The notes below the pieces were generated by a model, which ran no database searches, was not told the origin of the DNA, and saw only the letters and a program-made list of their open reading frames with translations. A stretch of 49,355 bases of DNA, from the NCBI GenBank assembly GCA_905479715.1, contig CAJQNR010000086.1, positions 1 through 49,355 of the forward strand. Direction: 5' to 3'. The position numbers and the translations under genes are program-made. The stretch's first letter is position 1, and each line of letters starts with the position of its first letter. This document shows, in pieces, positions 47,026 through 49,355 of this stretch. Source of the stretch: an uncultured Sphingorhabdus sp. GTDB lineage: Bacteria > Pseudomonadota > Alphaproteobacteria > Sphingomonadales > Sphingomonadaceae.

Positions 47026-49355
47026 TGGCCAAAAAACCGCTCCGCGTTGAAACACTCACCCATGATGAGGACACCCGCAAGAACGCGCCGACTGCGGAAC
47101 TAGAGGCGTTTGTGGATGCTGACACCAAGCGGCCGATTCAGGTCGCTTATGAGCGGCGCAATCCCGATCTCGATCCACAGTTGGTGTGGCGGGGAAAGGA
47201 TATGGCGGACTGGTCGGACCTGGTCGTCGGGGCGGCGCCGCTGTATATTCAGGAGAAGATTCATCCCAAGGCTTTAATTGATGACCTCAAGCGCGCAAGT
47301 GAGCGCGAAGAACCCGAGGAAGCGCCGGATCTTTTCTCCGATTTCAACGGTATCGAACCCGATCAGCAAACGGAATTTTACGCGCATGACCAGCACTGGT
47401 CGAACCGCATGATCCTGGGCGACGGGCTGAAGGTGATGGCATCCCTGGCCGAGCGAGAGGGGCTGAAGGGCCAGGTGCAGTGCATCTATATCGACCCGCC
47501 TTATGGCATCAAGTTCAACTCCAACTTCCAATGGTCCACCACCAGCCGCGACGTCAAGGATGGCGACAAGGACCACATCACCCGCGAACCCGAACAGGTC
47601 CGCGCCTTTCGCGACACCTGGCGCGATGGCATCCATTCCTACCTGACCTACCTGCGCGACCGGCTGACCGTAGCTCGGGATTTGCTGAGCGACAGCGGCA
47701 GCATCTTCGTCCAGATCGGTGATGAGAACGTCCACCGCGTGCGGGCGCTGATGGATGAGGTGTTTGGGGATGAGAATTTCGTCAGCCAAATTTCCACAAA
47801 AACATCCGGTGGCTCTACGGGAGAGTTTCTGTCGAATGTCATCGACACGATTCTTTGGTATTCCAAGAAACGGGATCGCCTCAAATACCGAACGTTGAAC
47901 AAAACAAAAGGCGTCGGCGAAGAAGGGGCGGACAAGTACACTCGTGTGCGAATGCCAGACCTTTCGATTCGAAATGTCTCTGCTGACGAGAAGGCCGGCC
48001 TGACAAAAGTTCCCCAAGAGGCCCGTGTATATCGCCAAGACAACATGACTAGCCAGAGCGTTGGTCGCGATAAGGGCGATGGTGCTGCGTCTTGGTTTCC
48101 GGTCCGATTGGATGGCGTCGAAACCAAGCCAAATATTCGCGTTCGATGGAAAACGAATGAACTCGGCATGGATCGGCTGCTGCGTTGCCGTCGTATCGAA
48201 CTAACGAGCAATAGCCTTGCCTATGTCCGTTTCCTCGATGATTTTGCGGCATTCCCACTCAACAATTCATGGGATGACATAGGCGGTGTTCAAAGCCGCG
48301 CAGACCCGAAAGTTTATGTCGTTCAAACTCCGACGACAGTAATCCAACGTTGCATCCTGATGACCACAGACCCCGGCGATCTGGTGCTCGATCCCACCTG
48401 CGGCTCTGGCACCACGGCTTATGTCGCCGAACAATGGGGGCGGCGCTGGATCACCATCGACACCTCCCGCGTCGCCGTGGCCCTCGCTCGGTCCCGCCTG
48501 ATGGGCGCGCGCTATCCCTACTACCTCTTGGCCGACAGCCCCGAAGGCCAGGCGAAAGAAGGCGAGATCACCCGCACCCCGCCAAAGACTACGCCCACCC
48601 TCGGCAGCATCCGCCAAGGCTTTGTCTACCACCGAGTTCCGCACATAATGTTGAGCAACATAGCGGCGAACGCTGAAATCGACGTGATCTGGGACAGGAT
48701 GCAGCCCGCTGTCGAAGAGGCTCGGACCGCTCTGAACGCATCCTTGATGGGACATGCGGAGCCCTTCGCCGTCGCATCCGGCGGCCGCGCAGGAAAATTG
48801 ATCGATTTCACAGCCACGGGCGAGATCACGCTGCCCTCTGGTGAACCTGCCCCAGCGAACGGCTTCATGGAATGGGAAATCCCCCGCACGCCCGGCACGC
48901 CATGGCCTGCAAAACAGCAAAGCCTGCATACCACCGCAACCGCGATGGCCAAGACAAAGCCAGCCTTGGCCGAAAACGCCTTGGCAGAGTTGAATAAGCT
49001 GCGCGGGAGCAGCTTTTCCCTGGACACATTGCCCCCAAATCCGATCACCCCCTGGCCACCCGAGGCCGAGGTTGCGTTGACACAGTTCTGGGAAGCCCGC
49101 ATCGCACGCCAGCAAGAGATTGATGCCTCAATCGCGGCAAAGGCGGATTTTGAGTATCTGTACGACAAGCCGTTTCCAGACAATTCGAAAACTCGCGTCG
49201 CTGGCCCCTTCACCGTGGAAAGCCTGTCGCCCCACCGCACTCTCGCGGTCGATTGGGATGACGAGTTGATCGATACCTATGAGGCCGCTGAAGGCAAGCG
49301 CAAGGCGGCCGAGGCCCCGCGCGACTTCACCGACTTTGCCCACATGATCTTGGAA
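47025..49355 (+). CDS. Site-specific DNA (adenine-N6) methyltransferase, type III Mod-like, truncated by the window end
   Basis: Open for 777 codons to the last base (not in the ORF track because no stop is reached); IYIDPPYG (DPPY), LDPTCGSGTTAYVAEQWGRRW (FxGxG motif); TGATG overlap with the preceding gene. Confidence 0.93.
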   Translation, partial: MAKKPLRVETLTHDEDTRKNAPTAELEAFVDADTKRPIQVAYERRNPDLDPQLVWRGKDMADWSDLVVGAAPLYIQEKIHPKALIDDLKRASEREEPEEAPDLFSDFNGIEPDQQTEFYAHDQHWSNRMILGDGLKVMASLAEREGLKGQVQCIYIDPPYGIKFNSNFQWSTTSRDVKDGDKDHITREPEQVRAFRDTWRDGIHSYLTYLRDRLTVARDLLSDSGSIFVQIGDENVHRVRALMDEVFGDENFVSQISTKTSGGSTGEFLSNVIDTILWYSKKRDRLKYRTLNKTKGVGEEGADKYTRVRMPDLSIRNVSADEKAGLTKVPQEARVYRQDNMTSQSVGRDKGDGAASWFPVRLDGVETKPNIRVRWKTNELGMDRLLRCRRIELTSNSLAYVRFLDDFAAFPLNNSWDDIGGVQSRADPKVYVVQTPTTVIQRCILMTTDPGDLVLDPTCGSGTTAYVAEQWGRRWITIDTSRVAVALARSRLMGARYPYYLLADSPEGQAKEGEITRTPPKTTPTLGSIRQGFVYHRVPHIMLSNIAANAEIDVIWDRMQPAVEEARTALNASLMGHAEPFAVASGGRAGKLIDFTATGEITLPSGEPAPANGFMEWEIPRTPGTPWPAKQQSLHTTATAMAKTKPALAENALAELNKLRGSSFSLDTLPPNPITPWPPEAEVALTQFWEARIARQQEIDASIAAKADFEYLYDKPFPDNSKTRVAGPFTVESLSPHRTLAVDWDDELIDTYEAAEGKRKAAEAPRDFTDFAHMILE

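Larger units (their letters stand above)
28607..49355. other. Putative accessory/defence island 3' of tRNA-Cys (right end outside the window)
   Basis: Switch from core genes to hypothetical, nuclease, R-M-like and IS-relic content right after the tRNA. No integrase or distal att copy visible. Confidence 0.55.

Noticed and set aside
47274-49115. Minus-strand ORFs 47274-48038 and 48267-49115
   Set aside because: Both are antisense to the methyltransferase, which is open in frame to the window end and carries DPPY and FxGxG motifs.
28607-49355. Prophage or complete ICE
   Set aside because: No structural phage genes, integrase, relaxase or T4SS genes in the window; only an island-like interpretation is supportable.

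Overview
The window is alphaproteobacterial DNA, probably Sphingomonadales judging from gene content and intergenic repeats. It has two parts. (1) About 1-28.6 kb is mostly housekeeping/core: aminotransferase, GNAT/nitrilase fusion, a YqcI/YcgG(GntA-like)+DUF1989 pair, an ars operon (ArsR-ArsI-ArsC-ACR3), GST/HCCA-isomerase/crotonase/thioesterase/MFS genes, a compact NfrB/NfrA-like glycosyltransferase/outer-membrane locus, TauE+TIGR02186, a HerA-like ATPase, valS, crotonase, S9 peptidase, a PopZ-like DUF2497 protein, TolC and a PIMT-family protein, ending at tRNA-Cys(GCA). (2) About 28.6-49.4 kb, directly downstream of that tRNA, looks like an accessory/defence island. It contains a HEPN-motif two-gene module, an IS1595-type transposase relic, a five-gene mobile-element-like operon (DnaQ-type exonuclease, possible RNase H-fold protein, possible MbcA/ParS-like antitoxin), a DUF4062 protein beside a small wHTH regulator, a TM0106-type RecB-nuclease/SF1 helicase followed by a decayed gene, and a tightly coupled operon of BPTD_3080-type Res, DUF262/HNH, PGN_0703-type nuclease and an N6-adenine methyltransferase. 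The methyltransferase runs off the window end and is absent from the supplied ORF track. The best candidate for a poorly described system is this multi-nuclease methylation operon, possibly including the upstream nuclease-helicase. Second best is the HEPN two-gene module. All family assignments come from reading motifs by eye; no search was run.
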